Assembly: GCA_016888885.1 (NCBI GenBank)
Contig: CP069437.1
Location: forward strand, 806,001 to 870,000
Source of the DNA: Faucicola sp902506215
Lineage (GTDB): Bacteria > Pseudomonadota > Gammaproteobacteria > Pseudomonadales > Moraxellaceae
Direction of reading: 5' to 3'
Length of the DNA stretch: 64,000 bases
Notes under the pieces: model-generated
Seen by the model: the letters and a program-made list of their open reading frames with translations, nothing else
Databases searched by the model: none
What the model was told of the DNA's origin: nothing
In this document: positions 1 to 8,507 of the stretch, one piece after another
Position numbering within the stretch: position 1 is the first letter of the stretch
How the letters are laid out: every line of letters begins with the position of its first letter
Program-made: the position numbers and the translations under genes

Positions 1-2
1 CA

Positions 3-365
3 TCGCTGATTCAGCCGGCTGATATTTTAATCACCCCATTTGAGCACGATGGTCATCCCGACCACGAAGGCACTGGGCAAGTGGTGCAGCGTTTTGCCCA
101 TGAGTTTAAAAGTCGCCTAAATTTGACCTGCTATCAAGTGCTGATTTGGGCATGGCATTGGGCAAAACCTGGCGATAGCCGTATTCCCTGGCACAAGGCA
201 TGGCGATTTGATTTAAGCGAATTACAGGCGCAGCGAAAAAGTTATGCCATGCGCTGTTTTAGCAGTCAAATTTATGCTGACCCAACAACGGGAACAGCGC
301 CTATTTTGTCTGACACCACATTAACTAGGCTTAGCCAACCGTTTGAGGTATATCTTCATGACTGA
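3..365 (+). CDS. PIG-L family deacetylase (3' part)
   Basis: The gene starts before the window; the frame is open from base 3 to the TGA at 363-365. Near its visible start it encodes EHDGHPDHEGTG, the second metal-binding motif of PIG-L/LmbE zinc deacetylases, which usually remove acetyl from an N-acetylglucosamine-type sugar amine. The first motif (AHPDDE type) would lie upstream and is not visible. The stop overlaps the next gene's start (ATGACTGA), so the two are translationally coupled. A methyltransferase and a glycosyltransferase follow, which points to modification of a glycosylated small molecule or lipid. The family is fairly certain; the substrate is unknown. Confidence 0.8.
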   Translation, partial: SLIQPADILITPFEHDGHPDHEGTGQVVQRFAHEFKSRLNLTCYQVLIWAWHWAKPGDSRIPWHKAWRFDLSELQAQRKSYAMRCFSSQIYADPTTGTAPILSDTTLTRLSQPFEVYLHD

Positions 366-960
366 TGTGTCAGCGTATTTTGCCCAAATTTATGCCGATA
401 GTAGCGACCCTTGGCAATATGAAAAACGCTGGTATGAAGTGCGAAAACGCGCGATTTGTTTGTCATTGCTGCCCTACCCGCATTTTGCCAAGGCGATTGA
501 ACTTGGCTGTAGCAATGGTGTATTTAGTGAGCAGTTAGCCCAGCGCTGCGATTATTTGCGGTGTGTGGATGGGCAACTTGAGGCAGTCAAACTTGCCAGT
601 GAGCGTCTGCAAAAAAAGGCGCATGTGCAAGTTATGCAAGGCTTGATACCGCAGGATTTGCCCAGTGAGCGATTTGATTTGATTGTAGTCAGTGAGATTT
701 TATATTACTTGGCGCCTGACGCACTGACCGAAGTCATCGCTTGGCTCAACACCGCATTAACCGACAATGGTGTGATTTTAGCCTGTCATTGGCGCTATCC
801 GATTGACGGGTTTCAACTGACAGGCGAAACAGTCCACGACAGTTTGCAACAACAGCTGCACTACCGTCAGCAAAGTCATGTGATTGACCAAGATTTTTTG
901 TTGACCATTTGGCAAGCCAATCACCAAAGCCTTGCCAAGCAAGAAAATCTAGTGGAATAA
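358..960 (+). CDS. SAM-dependent methyltransferase, NodS-like
   Basis: A 200-residue class I methyltransferase. The AdoMet motif I reads AIELGCSNGVFS (residues 46-57), and a motif-IV-like stretch (FDLIVVSEILYYL) follows near residue 110. The N-terminal DPWQYEKRWYEVRKR is typical of NodS-like enzymes that methylate amino-sugar derivatives. I chose the ATG at 358 because GAGG at 345-348 is well placed; an in-frame TTG at 343 is weaker. It overlaps the upstream deacetylase gene by 8 bases and is followed 14 bases later by a glycosyltransferase, so the three form one operon. The methyl acceptor cannot be told from sequence. Confidence 0.85.
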   Translation: MTDVSAYFAQIYADSSDPWQYEKRWYEVRKRAICLSLLPYPHFAKAIELGCSNGVFSEQLAQRCDYLRCVDGQLEAVKLASERLQKKAHVQVMQGLIPQDLPSERFDLIVVSEILYYLAPDALTEVIAWLNTALTDNGVILACHWRYPIDGFQLTGETVHDSLQQQLHYRQQSHVIDQDFLLTIWQANHQSLAKQENLVE

Positions 961-974
961 CTGAGAAAAACATC

Positions 975-1694
975 ATGCCAAATACTAGCACCCCACGGCG
1001 GCTACCCAAAAAAATCGGCATAGTCATCCCTGCCCATAATGAAGCCGATAGCATCAGCGCGTGTTTGGATGCAATAAAACAGGCGATTGCTCAGCTATCA
1101 AGCGACATAGCGGTACAAACGGTGGTCGTGCTAGATAGCTGTGATGATGATACCTTATTAAAAGTAGAAAACGCCCACGTAGACTGGCTGCGCTGTGAGT
1201 TTCGCTGTGTGGGTAAAGTCAGGGATTTGGGCGTGCGTTACTTGATTGAACAAGGGGCGGATTGGATTGCTTGCACCGATGCCGATAGTATGGTTGAAGC
1301 TGATTGGTTAGTTGCACAAATCAAACACCTAAAAGCCGAACCCACAACTATGCCTACAGCTATGATATGTGGCGTAGTGAGTATCGATTGTTGGGATGCA
1401 TTGTCAGAGAGCACCAAACAGCAATACCTCGCCCATTATCAAGATTGTATGAATCATCGCCATATTCATGGGGCAAATTTGAGCTTTGCCAGTCAAGATT
1501 ATCTGGCGGTGGGTGGTTTTGATGAATTAACTTGCCCTGAAGATGTGGGTTTGGTGAAAAAATTTGAGCAAGCCAATTTACCCATTATTTGGAGTAATTT
1601 GGTACGCGTAGTGACCAGTAGTCGCCTTGACGCCCGTGCTGACGAAGGGTTTGCCCATTTTTTAAGGGGTTTAGAGAATCAGCCTTCAGCTTAA
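975..1694 (+). CDS. Glycosyltransferase family 2
   Basis: A 239-residue GT-A fold glycosyltransferase. IGIVIPAHNEADSI near the N-terminus is the nucleotide-sugar binding strand, VVVLDSCDDDT the following loop, and DAD at residues 102-104 the metal-binding DxD. No membrane segments are evident, so it is probably cytosolic. The ATG at 975 gives a normal family N-terminus; an upstream in-frame start at 909 would add residues unlike the family and overlap the methyltransferase. It is the last gene of the deacetylase-methyltransferase-glycosyltransferase operon. Donor and acceptor are unknown. Confidence 0.85.
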   Translation: MPNTSTPRRLPKKIGIVIPAHNEADSISACLDAIKQAIAQLSSDIAVQTVVVLDSCDDDTLLKVENAHVDWLRCEFRCVGKVRDLGVRYLIEQGADWIACTDADSMVEADWLVAQIKHLKAEPTTMPTAMICGVVSIDCWDALSESTKQQYLAHYQDCMNHRHIHGANLSFASQDYLAVGGFDELTCPEDVGLVKKFEQANLPIIWSNLVRVVTSSRLDARADEGFAHFLRGLENQPSA

Positions 1695-2015
1695 ATTAAA
1701 ACCAGCCTTTGGCTTAAATAAAGGTAAAAAATTGGGTTTAACACAGTTCACTTACAAAACTATTGTGATATTCCTTGCTATCTGCCGGTATTACTATATA
1801 CTGGGCAACAGCTAGAAAGCAGTCAGAAGTTTCAATCGCATTACATTAAGTCTATTCTAAGTTCGTTTCCATTACGCTTGTGTCCTAGATTTTAAGTCAA
1901 TCGTGTATCAAAACTGCCGCAATTCTTTCATACCGAATAGAATCGTGTTGTGGCTTAGTTCCAGCTTTAGGGTCAGATGACCACTTTTAAAATCTATCTA
2001 ATCAAGGACAATCCT
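1695..2015 (+). other. Intergenic region with probable cold-shock mRNA leader
   Basis: About 320 bases with no credible gene. Just after the glycosyltransferase stop, a motif CAGCCTT..GCTTAAAT occurs twice about 23 bases apart (1681-1719). The half nearest the cold-shock gene probably holds its promoter and long 5' leader. Long structured leaders are usual for cspA-type genes, but I cannot define a cold box or fold here. Confidence 0.4.
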
Positions 2016-2228
2016 ATGTCAAATACTGTAAACGGCACCGTAAAATGGTTTAACGAATCAAAAGGCTTTGGCTTTATCGAACAAGACAATGGCGGCAAAG
2101 ACGTTTTCGCACATTATAGCCAAATCGCAAGCTCAGGTTTCAAAACATTGAGCGAAGGTCAACGCGTATCTTTCGTTGTGACCCAAGGTCAAAAAGGCGA
2201 CCAAGCTAGCAATATCGTTGCTATCTAA
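2016..2228 (+). CDS. Cold-shock domain protein, CspA family
   Basis: A 70-residue single cold-shock domain, the usual length. It carries RNP1 KGFGFIEQ and RNP2 VFAHYSQI, the aromatic patch that binds single-stranded RNA or DNA, after the NGTVKWFNESKG strand. Such proteins act as RNA chaperones in the cytoplasm and are often induced by cold. The ATG at 2016 is chosen because AAGGA lies at 2004-2008; an in-frame start at 1977 would add 13 residues foreign to the family. It is monocistronic, with a strong terminator downstream. Which csp paralogue it is cannot be decided. Confidence 0.95.
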   Translation: MSNTVNGTVKWFNESKGFGFIEQDNGGKDVFAHYSQIASSGFKTLSEGQRVSFVVTQGQKGDQASNIVAI

Positions 2229-2331
2229 GGTTAGCTAAGCCTACTATCGTAAATGGTCCACTATCTTGAGTGCGTGAATCACGCTGCATTGATTGATTAA
2301 CCATTTGCCTAGATATCAAAAAATAGATATC

Positions 2332-2365
2332 AAAAAAGCGCTTATTTATTATAAGCGCTTTTTTT
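2332..2365 (+). terminator. Rho-independent terminator after csp
   Basis: A-run then GCGCTTAT stem, TTATT loop, ATAAGCGC stem and a T-run. The A-run on the left arm makes it usable from both strands, so it may also stop the minus-strand regA transcript. Confidence 0.85.
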
Positions 2366-2439
2366 GTGTTTTGTGCTCACCCAACTATTGAGCTAACTCG
2401 GCTGACCATTTGTGAGCTGCTGTGTGTGGTTAAAAAAGG

Positions 2440-3000
2440 TTATTGTGCATCCACTTTACGTTTTTTTTGTAGTTTGCGCTGTAGTGTGCGCCGGTGCATT
2501 TTTAGCACCCTCGCGGCTTCACTGATATTGCCTTGGCATTCATCTAATACTTGGTGGATGTATTCCCATTCGTGATGTTCAAGTGACAAACGTTCATCTG
2601 TTGCACTACCGATTGACTTTGTAGGGGTTGCTACGATGTCTAATACTTTATAGATTTCATCCAGGCTACAAGGCTTAGGCAAATAATGATACGCGCCCAT
2701 TTTGACCGCACTGACGGCAGTAGCAATGCTGGCATAGCCGGTAAGCATTAGAATTTTGGCGGTGGGAGTAATAGCGAGTAATGGCTTAATCAGATGAATG
2801 CCGTTGTCATCACCGATGTTGAGATCCAGTATAATAAACTTGGGTAACTGCTTCTTTGCCAGTTGTAGCGCGCTATCGGCATTGCTGGCAGTCAATACCT
2901 GATTGCCCTGTTTTTCTAATGACTTTTTTAAAATACGGCAAAACACCTCATCATCATCAATGATAAGCCATGTCTCTGCTAACAAGGGTGGGTGTTGCAA
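2440..3000 (-). CDS. Response regulator, RegA/PrrA/RoxR family
   Basis: A 186-residue regulator with a receiver domain and a C-terminal Fis-type helix-turn-helix. Receiver residues are in place: acidic pocket D15-D17, phospho-acceptor D59 (IILDLN), T87 and K109. The HTH near residues 146-180 (GNISEAARVLKMHRRTLQRKL) is the near-invariant DNA-binding helix of RegA/PrrA/ActR/RoxR. The start is a TTG at 3000-2998 with AGGAG just upstream, overlapping the end of the kinase gene. It is the partner of the RegB-like kinase. In relatives the pair controls respiration and redox genes; cydABX further along is a possible target, by inference only. Confidence 0.88.
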   Translation of the reverse strand: MQHPPLLAETWLIIDDDEVFCRILKKSLEKQGNQVLTASNADSALQLAKKQLPKFIILDLNIGDDNGIHLIKPLLAITPTAKILMLTGYASIATAVSAVKMGAYHYLPKPCSLDEIYKVLDIVATPTKSIGSATDERLSLEHHEWEYIHQVLDECQGNISEAARVLKMHRRTLQRKLQKKRKVDAQ

Positions 3001-3009
3001 CCTAGTCTC

Positions 3010-4317
3010 CTACAACAAACTGGCGGGCGCATGAATTACTGGTAACGTTATCTTTACGCACGTACCTGAATCATTTAACCTTTTTTGAATGGGTGAATTT
3101 TGCTTATTGGTCAGCTCAAGGTGTCCGCCAACATATTCTATAACTGTTTTGGCAATCGTCAAGCCAAGCCCTAAGCCATGATCAGATTCGATAGCAGTTT
3201 GGTGTTGGATACGCTGTACCATGCTACTGTCGATACCCTGTCCGTTGTCTTCAATTATAATCATCACGTTTTGAGCAAGCTGTACATTAATAGCAAGCCT
3301 TGTGGCTTGTGCCTGCATGGCATTATTGAGCATATTCATCACAATAGAATACAGCTGTTCTTCACTCAAGGGGACAGCGATCGGTTGTGGTGGTACATTA
3401 AGCAATACTTCAACATGAGGGTTGATAAATTGCCAATCATTGACGACTTTGGGCAGTAGCGTTGGTAAATTTGATGACGTTACCCATGCCAATGGCTCAG
3501 ATTGCGCTGGCGGCAGCGCATTGGATTGGATGTGGGATTTGAGCTTGTGCAGCGATTGGCGGCAGACGTCGATTTGTGACTGTAACAGTTTAATATCATC
3601 CAATAATTCATCGTCTTCCTCTAATTGCTGGGCAATGTCATCGCTCAGTAATTGCATCGATGCAATCGGCGTGCTCATCTCATGGGCGATATTGGCAGCA
3701 AGGCTACTGATAGCAAGCAACCGACGTTGTTGGTGAATCGCTTGCTGGGCTTGCTCAAGTGCCTGATAACTGCGGCTCATCGCTTGTTTAAAATAAACCG
3801 TTAAGGCGGTTAACATGATGGCGGCAAAAATAAACACCCCAAACATACCCAGTAAATGGAGTTTTTGACCCACCGCATGATCATGGTGGCTAAGGGTCAG
3901 CGGCACATAACAATACCATAACAGCGTGTACAGCCCAACTGACAGCACCGACAAGCCGATGATGTACACGGTGCGCATCACCATAGACGCCACAGCAATC
4001 ACCGTTAAAAATAATGTAATCAACGGATTGGCGGCCCCACCTGAATAATAAATAAAGGCTGACCACGCCAGTAAATCCCCGATAAATCCCGCCAATGTGA
4101 CCCAAGATTGTTGTGGGTGAAAGTGTCGAATAGCCATTAAGCGTTTAGTTAGCTCAACGCTGACCCCATAAATAATGGTAATCGCGAGCAGATGATTGAT
4201 TTGCTGTTTGGCAACGCCCCATTGGTCAGCACAAATCATGGCGGCGACCATAATAGCTAACCACGTATAGCGAGCAATCATGGGGGCTTTTGCGACGTTG
4301 TTGATGGTTTGATGCAT
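3010..4317 (-). CDS. Redox sensor histidine kinase, RegB/PrrB/RoxS family
   Basis: A 435-residue inner-membrane kinase. The N-terminal ~180 residues hold about six transmembrane helices. Counting from an alternative TTG two codons upstream, GGAANPL at 95-101 matches the RegB quinone-binding heptapeptide GGxxNPF except for Leu at the last place. The H-box (NIAHEMSTPIASMQ, His214) is followed by a lone Cys254 (IDVCRQSL), the position of the redox-active RegB cysteine. N- and G-boxes near the C-terminus complete the ATPase. I chose the ATG at 4317; no strong ribosome site marks either start. It is co-transcribed with regA immediately downstream. Confidence 0.87.
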   Translation of the reverse strand: MHQTINNVAKAPMIARYTWLAIMVAAMICADQWGVAKQQINHLLAITIIYGVSVELTKRLMAIRHFHPQQSWVTLAGFIGDLLAWSAFIYYSGGAANPLITLFLTVIAVASMVMRTVYIIGLSVLSVGLYTLLWYCYVPLTLSHHDHAVGQKLHLLGMFGVFIFAAIMLTALTVYFKQAMSRSYQALEQAQQAIHQQRRLLAISSLAANIAHEMSTPIASMQLLSDDIAQQLEEDDELLDDIKLLQSQIDVCRQSLHKLKSHIQSNALPPAQSEPLAWVTSSNLPTLLPKVVNDWQFINPHVEVLLNVPPQPIAVPLSEEQLYSIVMNMLNNAMQAQATRLAINVQLAQNVMIIIEDNGQGIDSSMVQRIQHQTAIESDHGLGLGLTIAKTVIEYVGGHLELTNKQNSPIQKRLNDSGTCVKITLPVIHAPASLL

Positions 4318-4424
4318 GGGCAAACTTTTGACGAACCATAAAACAAGATTTTAGCATGAAACAAGCCATCAGCTGCCAAGGCGCTGTTGATGATGCCGAG
4401 AGTTCAAAATTTTTTAAAATGGGC

Positions 4425-5291
4425 TTATAAAAATTTGGTCATCACCCTGAGCGGCAATATTTTCATACCAATCCCAATCGGCAGCCAAGGCCATGCCGGG
4501 ACAAAGGCTTCATCCACTTTGGCTTCAATCGCTTCGACAATCGCCTCGACGCCCTCTTCTTCTGTACTTTCAAACGGCAAATATTTGGCACCGATATTAA
4601 GCTCAGTACGGATATAACCGGGGTAAATCGTGGTGACAGTAATCGGACGTTTTTCCTGCATCATATCAGCGCGAATGCCTTCAGCTAAATTTGCCAGTCC
4701 CGCTTTGGCGGCGGCATAGGTGGTAAGATGACGGGGCAAACCGCGCACCGCTGACATACTTGAGATGACCACTAACTGACCGCTGTTTTGCTGGCGAAAA
4801 ATCTTCATCGCCGCCTCACACTGGGCAATCGCTGCGATAAAATTGACTTCAGCGGTATGGCGATTGGTCTCAAAGCGTCCATGACCAATGACGCGGCTAT
4901 CGCCCACCCCTGCATTGACGATAATTTTATCAATGGTTTTCCCTCGGGTTTTGCAGTCACTCACAAAGCTATCAAATACCGTAAAAATCTGATTATAATC
5001 GGTGACATCCAAAGTTTTGACAGAGACTTTGACAGGGTACTTGCTTTCAATGTCTTGCTTTAACGCATTTAATCGCTCTTCTCGTCTCGCGCAAATTGCC
5101 AAATCATAGCCTAGATAAGCAAATCGGCGTGCCATCATCGCGCCAATCCCTGAACTGGCACCGGTAATCAATACGGTTTTGCCTTGACCGATACCTTGTA
5201 TCTCAGCTAATGAGCGTCGATTGACCAGTTTGTTCATCACAAATTGGCCGTATTTATCAATTTTTTGTAGCGCGTTTTCAAGTTTTTTCAT
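4425..5291 (-). CDS. Short-chain dehydrogenase/reductase (copy 1)
   Basis: A 288-residue classical SDR. The NAD(P)-binding TGASSGIG is at 43-50, NAG at 126-128, the catalytic Ser near 178, and Tyr192 and Lys196 in YAAAK. An Arg pair just after the second strand (CARREERL) suggests preference for NADP. A ~35-residue N-terminal extension precedes the Rossmann fold. It is a tandem paralogue of the SDR at 5624-6469; both share the distinctive GVG(D/E)xRxIGxGxFExNR segment and PGYIRTE. It lies at the end of the minus-strand catabolic cluster. The substrate is unknown, probably a hydroxyacyl or keto compound. Confidence 0.85.
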   Translation of the reverse strand: MKKLENALQKIDKYGQFVMNKLVNRRSLAEIQGIGQGKTVLITGASSGIGAMMARRFAYLGYDLAICARREERLNALKQDIESKYPVKVSVKTLDVTDYNQIFTVFDSFVSDCKTRGKTIDKIIVNAGVGDSRVIGHGRFETNRHTAEVNFIAAIAQCEAAMKIFRQQNSGQLVVISSMSAVRGLPRHLTTYAAAKAGLANLAEGIRADMMQEKRPITVTTIYPGYIRTELNIGAKYLPFESTEEEGVEAIVEAIEAKVDEAFVPAWPWLPIGIGMKILPLRVMTKFL

Positions 5292-5623
5292 CGTTTGGTT
5301 GCCTGTACCACTCAGTTATCGTAACAATAAAGAAAATTTATAAAAGAGTCGCTGATTTTATCATTACGACCCTTGTTTAGCCTACTGCAAATATCGCTAT
5401 AGGCGTTAAATGCCTCACATGAAAAACTATGGGAACATACATAGTTAATGATGATTGACACCCTTTAGCCCTTCATACTCGTTATTTTTATAACATCCTC
5501 TTACTCGGTAATGTCAAATCTGTCGCCAAAGGCAAATATACAGGCTAGCAGTACCCTATATGAAAACAATAAAAAACCCAAATCAGCGCAAGGTCTCATT
5601 TGGGTTTTTTACCATTCTTTGGT
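5292..5623 (-). other. Gap between the two SDR genes
   Basis: No gene is seen. The part near 5571-5610 holds a terminator for the upstream SDR gene. The remainder is AT-rich and presumably carries the promoter of the downstream SDR gene, so the two paralogues are probably separate transcription units. Confidence 0.5.
5571..5610 (-). terminator. Rho-independent terminator after SDR copy 2
   Basis: Thirteen-base perfect stem AAAAAACCCAAAT / ATTTGGGTTTTTT with a 14-base loop, 14 bases beyond the stop codon of the minus-strand SDR gene. Confidence 0.8.
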
Positions 5624-6469
5624 TTATGCCAAACCATTGACCCAGGTCAGTGGCGCGTTTTTCATCCAATCGCTCATCAGTGTCCACGGTTGTTCAGGGA
5701 CGCACGCTTCATCAGGCTCGCCTTCAATCGCGATTGCCAATGCTTTGGTGCCGATTTCTTCACTCACTTCAAAGGGTAACGGTTTAGCACCTTCATTAAT
5801 CTCAGTGCGTATATACCCTGGATATATCGTTGACACTTTAATCGGTAACTCAGATAGCAGCATATCGGCGCGAATCCCTTCAGCAAGCTGGGCAATCGCT
5901 GATTTACTTGCCGCATACACTGACATATGTTTTGGCAGACCACGGAACGCCGACATACTTGAGATAACCACCAAATGACCGCTATTTTGGGCGCGAAAAA
6001 TTTCCATCGCCGCTTCACACTGGGCAAGACCTGAGATAAAATTGATTTCGGCAGTTTTGCGATTAATCTCAAAATTACCCTTGCCAATACGGCGTCCCTC
6101 ACCGACCCCTGCATTGATGATGATACGATCAAGCGTGCCAAACTCTTGGGCAAATTCATGAAACACTTTAAAAACCTGCGTATAATCAGTCACATCGAGT
6201 GCCTTGACACTGACTTTAATCGTCGGATTATCCGTTAATAGGTTGGCTTTGAGCTGTTCTAGGCGTTCGGTGCGGCGTGCACAAATTGCCAGATTATAGC
6301 CCATGCGAGCAAAATGGGTCGCCATGCCAGCCCCCAGTCCTGAGCTTGCGCCAGTAATTAAAATGGTTTTACCCTTACCCACTTGGTTATCGATAAAAGG
6401 CGATAAGTCAGTGTTGGGGGGTGTCATTGTGGTTTGAACTTGCTGCAGTAATTCCGGTAGTGTTTGCAT
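5624..6469 (-). CDS. Short-chain dehydrogenase/reductase (copy 2)
   Basis: A 281-residue classical SDR with TGASSGLG at 39-46, NAG near 119, and catalytic Tyr185/Lys189 in YAASK. It is clearly paralogous to the neighbouring SDR. AAGGAAG sits just ahead of the ATG at 6469. It follows the histidine phosphatase gene on the same strand with about 60 bases between them, so it may be read from the acyl-CoA dehydrogenase operon promoter. Association with an APH-like kinase and an acyl-CoA dehydrogenase suggests oxidation or reduction of an acyl intermediate; this is inference. Confidence 0.85.
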   Translation of the reverse strand: MQTLPELLQQVQTTMTPPNTDLSPFIDNQVGKGKTILITGASSGLGAGMATHFARMGYNLAICARRTERLEQLKANLLTDNPTIKVSVKALDVTDYTQVFKVFHEFAQEFGTLDRIIINAGVGEGRRIGKGNFEINRKTAEINFISGLAQCEAAMEIFRAQNSGHLVVISSMSAFRGLPKHMSVYAASKSAIAQLAEGIRADMLLSELPIKVSTIYPGYIRTEINEGAKPLPFEVSEEIGTKALAIAIEGEPDEACVPEQPWTLMSDWMKNAPLTWVNGLA

Positions 6470-6527
6470 TGTTTCTTCCTTAATTATTTATTAAATTTTT
6501 TTAAACGTTAAACTGATAAGCTAAACC

Positions 6528-7292
6528 TTAGCGCCAAGTCACCATTTGCTCACCTTGTTGGTATAAATAGCTAAACTCATTAAAGGTCTGTAAAAAAACA
6601 CCTTGGTCACTCACGCGAAATTGGTGAACACTGGCGTTGGCGATATGCCAGTTCAAATCAAAAGCTTGCACATCTGATAGTTTCATCACTTGCTGCATGA
6701 TACTGGCAATCACGCCACCTGAGGTAAATACCATCGCATGTTCATGCTCACCAGTTTGGGCAATTAAACGCTCAAAACCGTTCCAAGTGCGCTGCAAAAA
6801 GTGTTGCCAACTTTCATCATAATCACTGTCGTACTGACCGCTTTGCCAACGGCTCATCGCTTGAGTAAAAATCTCAGTAAAGCTAATTTCAGGGTGTGTT
6901 TGACTGGATAAATACGCCATAAAACTGGCTTTATCCGCAAATGGCAATCCAGCTTTATAAAGAATTTGCTCATGATTAAACTCATTAAAACTGCTATCTT
7001 CACCTAATAATAGCGGCATGGTCAAACTGGGATTTGCTATGTTTTGCACATGGTGGGTGATTTCGGTCAGTTCAATGCCTTCACGGGTGACATAATAATG
7101 GCTTAAAAAATGCTTGAGACTGTCCTTTTGCCGCGCCATACTACCTGACATCAGCGCGTGCACTTGCCGACCTGACTGGCGAAAACTATCACCAAGCCAT
7201 TGGGTCTGAGCGATACCTTTTGGGGACAGTTGGTCATAATTGTCTGCGCCAAATGACGCTTGCCCATGACGGACCAGGCTGATGAGTTTCAT
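6528..7292 (-). CDS. Histidine phosphatase family protein
   Basis: A 254-residue branch-1 histidine phosphatase (phosphoglycerate-mutase-like fold). The catalytic His is in LVRHGQ (residues 7-10), and the second His is in EHEHAMVFTSGG near the C-terminal third. AGGGG precedes the ATG. It begins 8 bases after the APH-like kinase gene ends, so the two are surely co-transcribed. A phosphatase beside a kinase that phosphorylates a hydroxyacyl substrate could remove misplaced phosphate groups, but that is only a guess. It lacks the mutase-specific features, so phosphoglycerate mutase is unlikely. Confidence 0.85.
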   Translation of the reverse strand: MKLISLVRHGQASFGADNYDQLSPKGIAQTQWLGDSFRQSGRQVHALMSGSMARQKDSLKHFLSHYYVTREGIELTEITHHVQNIANPSLTMPLLLGEDSSFNEFNHEQILYKAGLPFADKASFMAYLSSQTHPEISFTEIFTQAMSRWQSGQYDSDYDESWQHFLQRTWNGFERLIAQTGEHEHAMVFTSGGVIASIMQQVMKLSDVQAFDLNWHIANASVHQFRVSDQGVFLQTFNEFSYLYQQGEQMVTWR

Positions 7293-7300
7293 GAAAACCC

Positions 7301-8368
7301 CTATGATTTATTGTTATTTTTTTCGATAAGTTCGACACAGCGCTCGTGCAAGGCATTGACAATCACGCCAAAATCTTTGAACGCCGGATTATCCGTCTGC
7401 TGATGATAATAACGGTAATAAATCTGCTGCGCAATCGCTGCCAAGCGAAACACACCAAACACTTCGTAAAAGCGCCAGTTGTCCACTTTCAAGCCTGTTT
7501 TTTTTAGGTAATATTCGACCACTTCGGCACGGGTCATCATGCCTGGCAGATTGGTCGGTTGACGGCGCGTAGCTTTCATCACCGCATTGTCATCGGCTTG
7601 AATCCAGTAAGCTAACGCACAGCCCAAATCCATCAAGGGGTCGCCTATCGTTGCCATTTCCCAATCGAGCACGCCAATGATGTTGGTTGGATTGTTTGGG
7701 TCTAAAATCACGTTGTCAAAACGCCAGTCATTATGAATCACGCTAGTTTTGACATCAGTTGGGGTGTTGGCTTTTAACCACTGACGCACATCGGCGAAAT
7801 CAGGCACATCAGGCGTACGGGCTTGCTCATAGCGTTTATCCCAGCCTATGACCTGGCGCTCGCAGTAGCCTTCGCCTTTGCCAAGTGCCACCAAATTAGG
7901 GTTTTGGGTGTAATCGACCTTGTGTAAATCTATCAGCGCATCGACCACCTGTCGGCACAGCTCACTGACTTGCTGTTCGCTTAACGTCAACGCTTTTGGC
8001 AAATTGGCGCGGGGAATAATGCCTTCGATGCGATCCATGACATAAAAATCGCAACCAATCACGCGGTCATCGGTACACAGGGCGACCATATTGGGGACTC
8101 GTGGGTATTGTGATTGCAGTGCTTTTTGCACTTTGTACTCACGCACCATATCATGGGCGGATTTGGCTTTGGTACCTTTGGGTGGGCGGCGTAAAATCAA
8201 ATCACGGTTGGCATATTTCAGGCGGTATGTCCAGTTGGATGCACCCCCTGAAAATTGGGTGACTTCTGGTTCGCCTGTTAATTCAACACCTTGTGTTTTT
8301 AGCCAGTTAGTGACGGCTTGAATGTCAATCTCTTCGCCTTTGCGTACTGGGTTTGCAGTATCAAGCAT
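7301..8368 (-). CDS. Phosphotransferase family protein (APH-like kinase, ACAD10/11 N-domain type)
   Basis: A 355-residue aminoglycoside-phosphotransferase-fold kinase. The catalytic loop is VIHNDWRFDNVIL (His-Asn-Asp then Asn), and the metal-binding Asp is in GVLDWEMATIGDP. The ATP-binding N-lobe starts with FSGGASNWTYRL. In mitochondrial ACAD11 this kinase is fused to an acyl-CoA dehydrogenase, and in the Pseudomonas levulinate pathway LvaA plays this role beside LvaC. There the kinase phosphorylates a 4-hydroxyacyl-CoA. Here the dehydrogenase is the adjacent upstream gene, so the same split arrangement is likely. AAGGATG precedes the start. True antibiotic phosphotransferase activity is unlikely. 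Confidence 0.85.
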   Translation of the reverse strand: MLDTANPVRKGEEIDIQAVTNWLKTQGVELTGEPEVTQFSGGASNWTYRLKYANRDLILRRPPKGTKAKSAHDMVREYKVQKALQSQYPRVPNMVALCTDDRVIGCDFYVMDRIEGIIPRANLPKALTLSEQQVSELCRQVVDALIDLHKVDYTQNPNLVALGKGEGYCERQVIGWDKRYEQARTPDVPDFADVRQWLKANTPTDVKTSVIHNDWRFDNVILDPNNPTNIIGVLDWEMATIGDPLMDLGCALAYWIQADDNAVMKATRRQPTNLPGMMTRAEVVEYYLKKTGLKVDNWRFYEVFGVFRLAAIAQQIYYRYYHQQTDNPAFKDFGVIVNALHERCVELIEKNNNKS

Positions 8369-8433
8369 AGTTTCATCCTTGTTTCTTATCTTGTTTTTTA
8401 ACTTGTATTTTTAACTAAGTCAAATAGCAAAAT

Positions 8434-8493
8434 GACGTAACCTGACATTACGTCTTTTTTGTTAGCTAGCTATCTTTTTTGTTAAATAGCTAT
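8434..8493. other. Hairpin and imperfect 20-base tandem repeat
   Basis: GACGTAA (8434-8440) pairs with TTACGTC (8448-8454) and is followed by a T-run on the plus strand. Then TCTTTTTTGTTA-nnn-AGCTAT occurs twice at 20-base spacing (8453-8493). The site lies between the acyl-CoA dehydrogenase and kinase genes. On the coding (minus) strand the hairpin lacks a good T-run, so it may attenuate rather than stop the transcript. Confidence 0.45.
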
Positions 8494-8507
8494 TATTTAT
8501 CTGGTAG

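Noticed and set aside
7301..8368. Aminoglycoside resistance gene
   Set aside because: The APH fold is shared, but the operon with an ACAD10/11-like dehydrogenase points to hydroxyacyl-CoA kinase activity.
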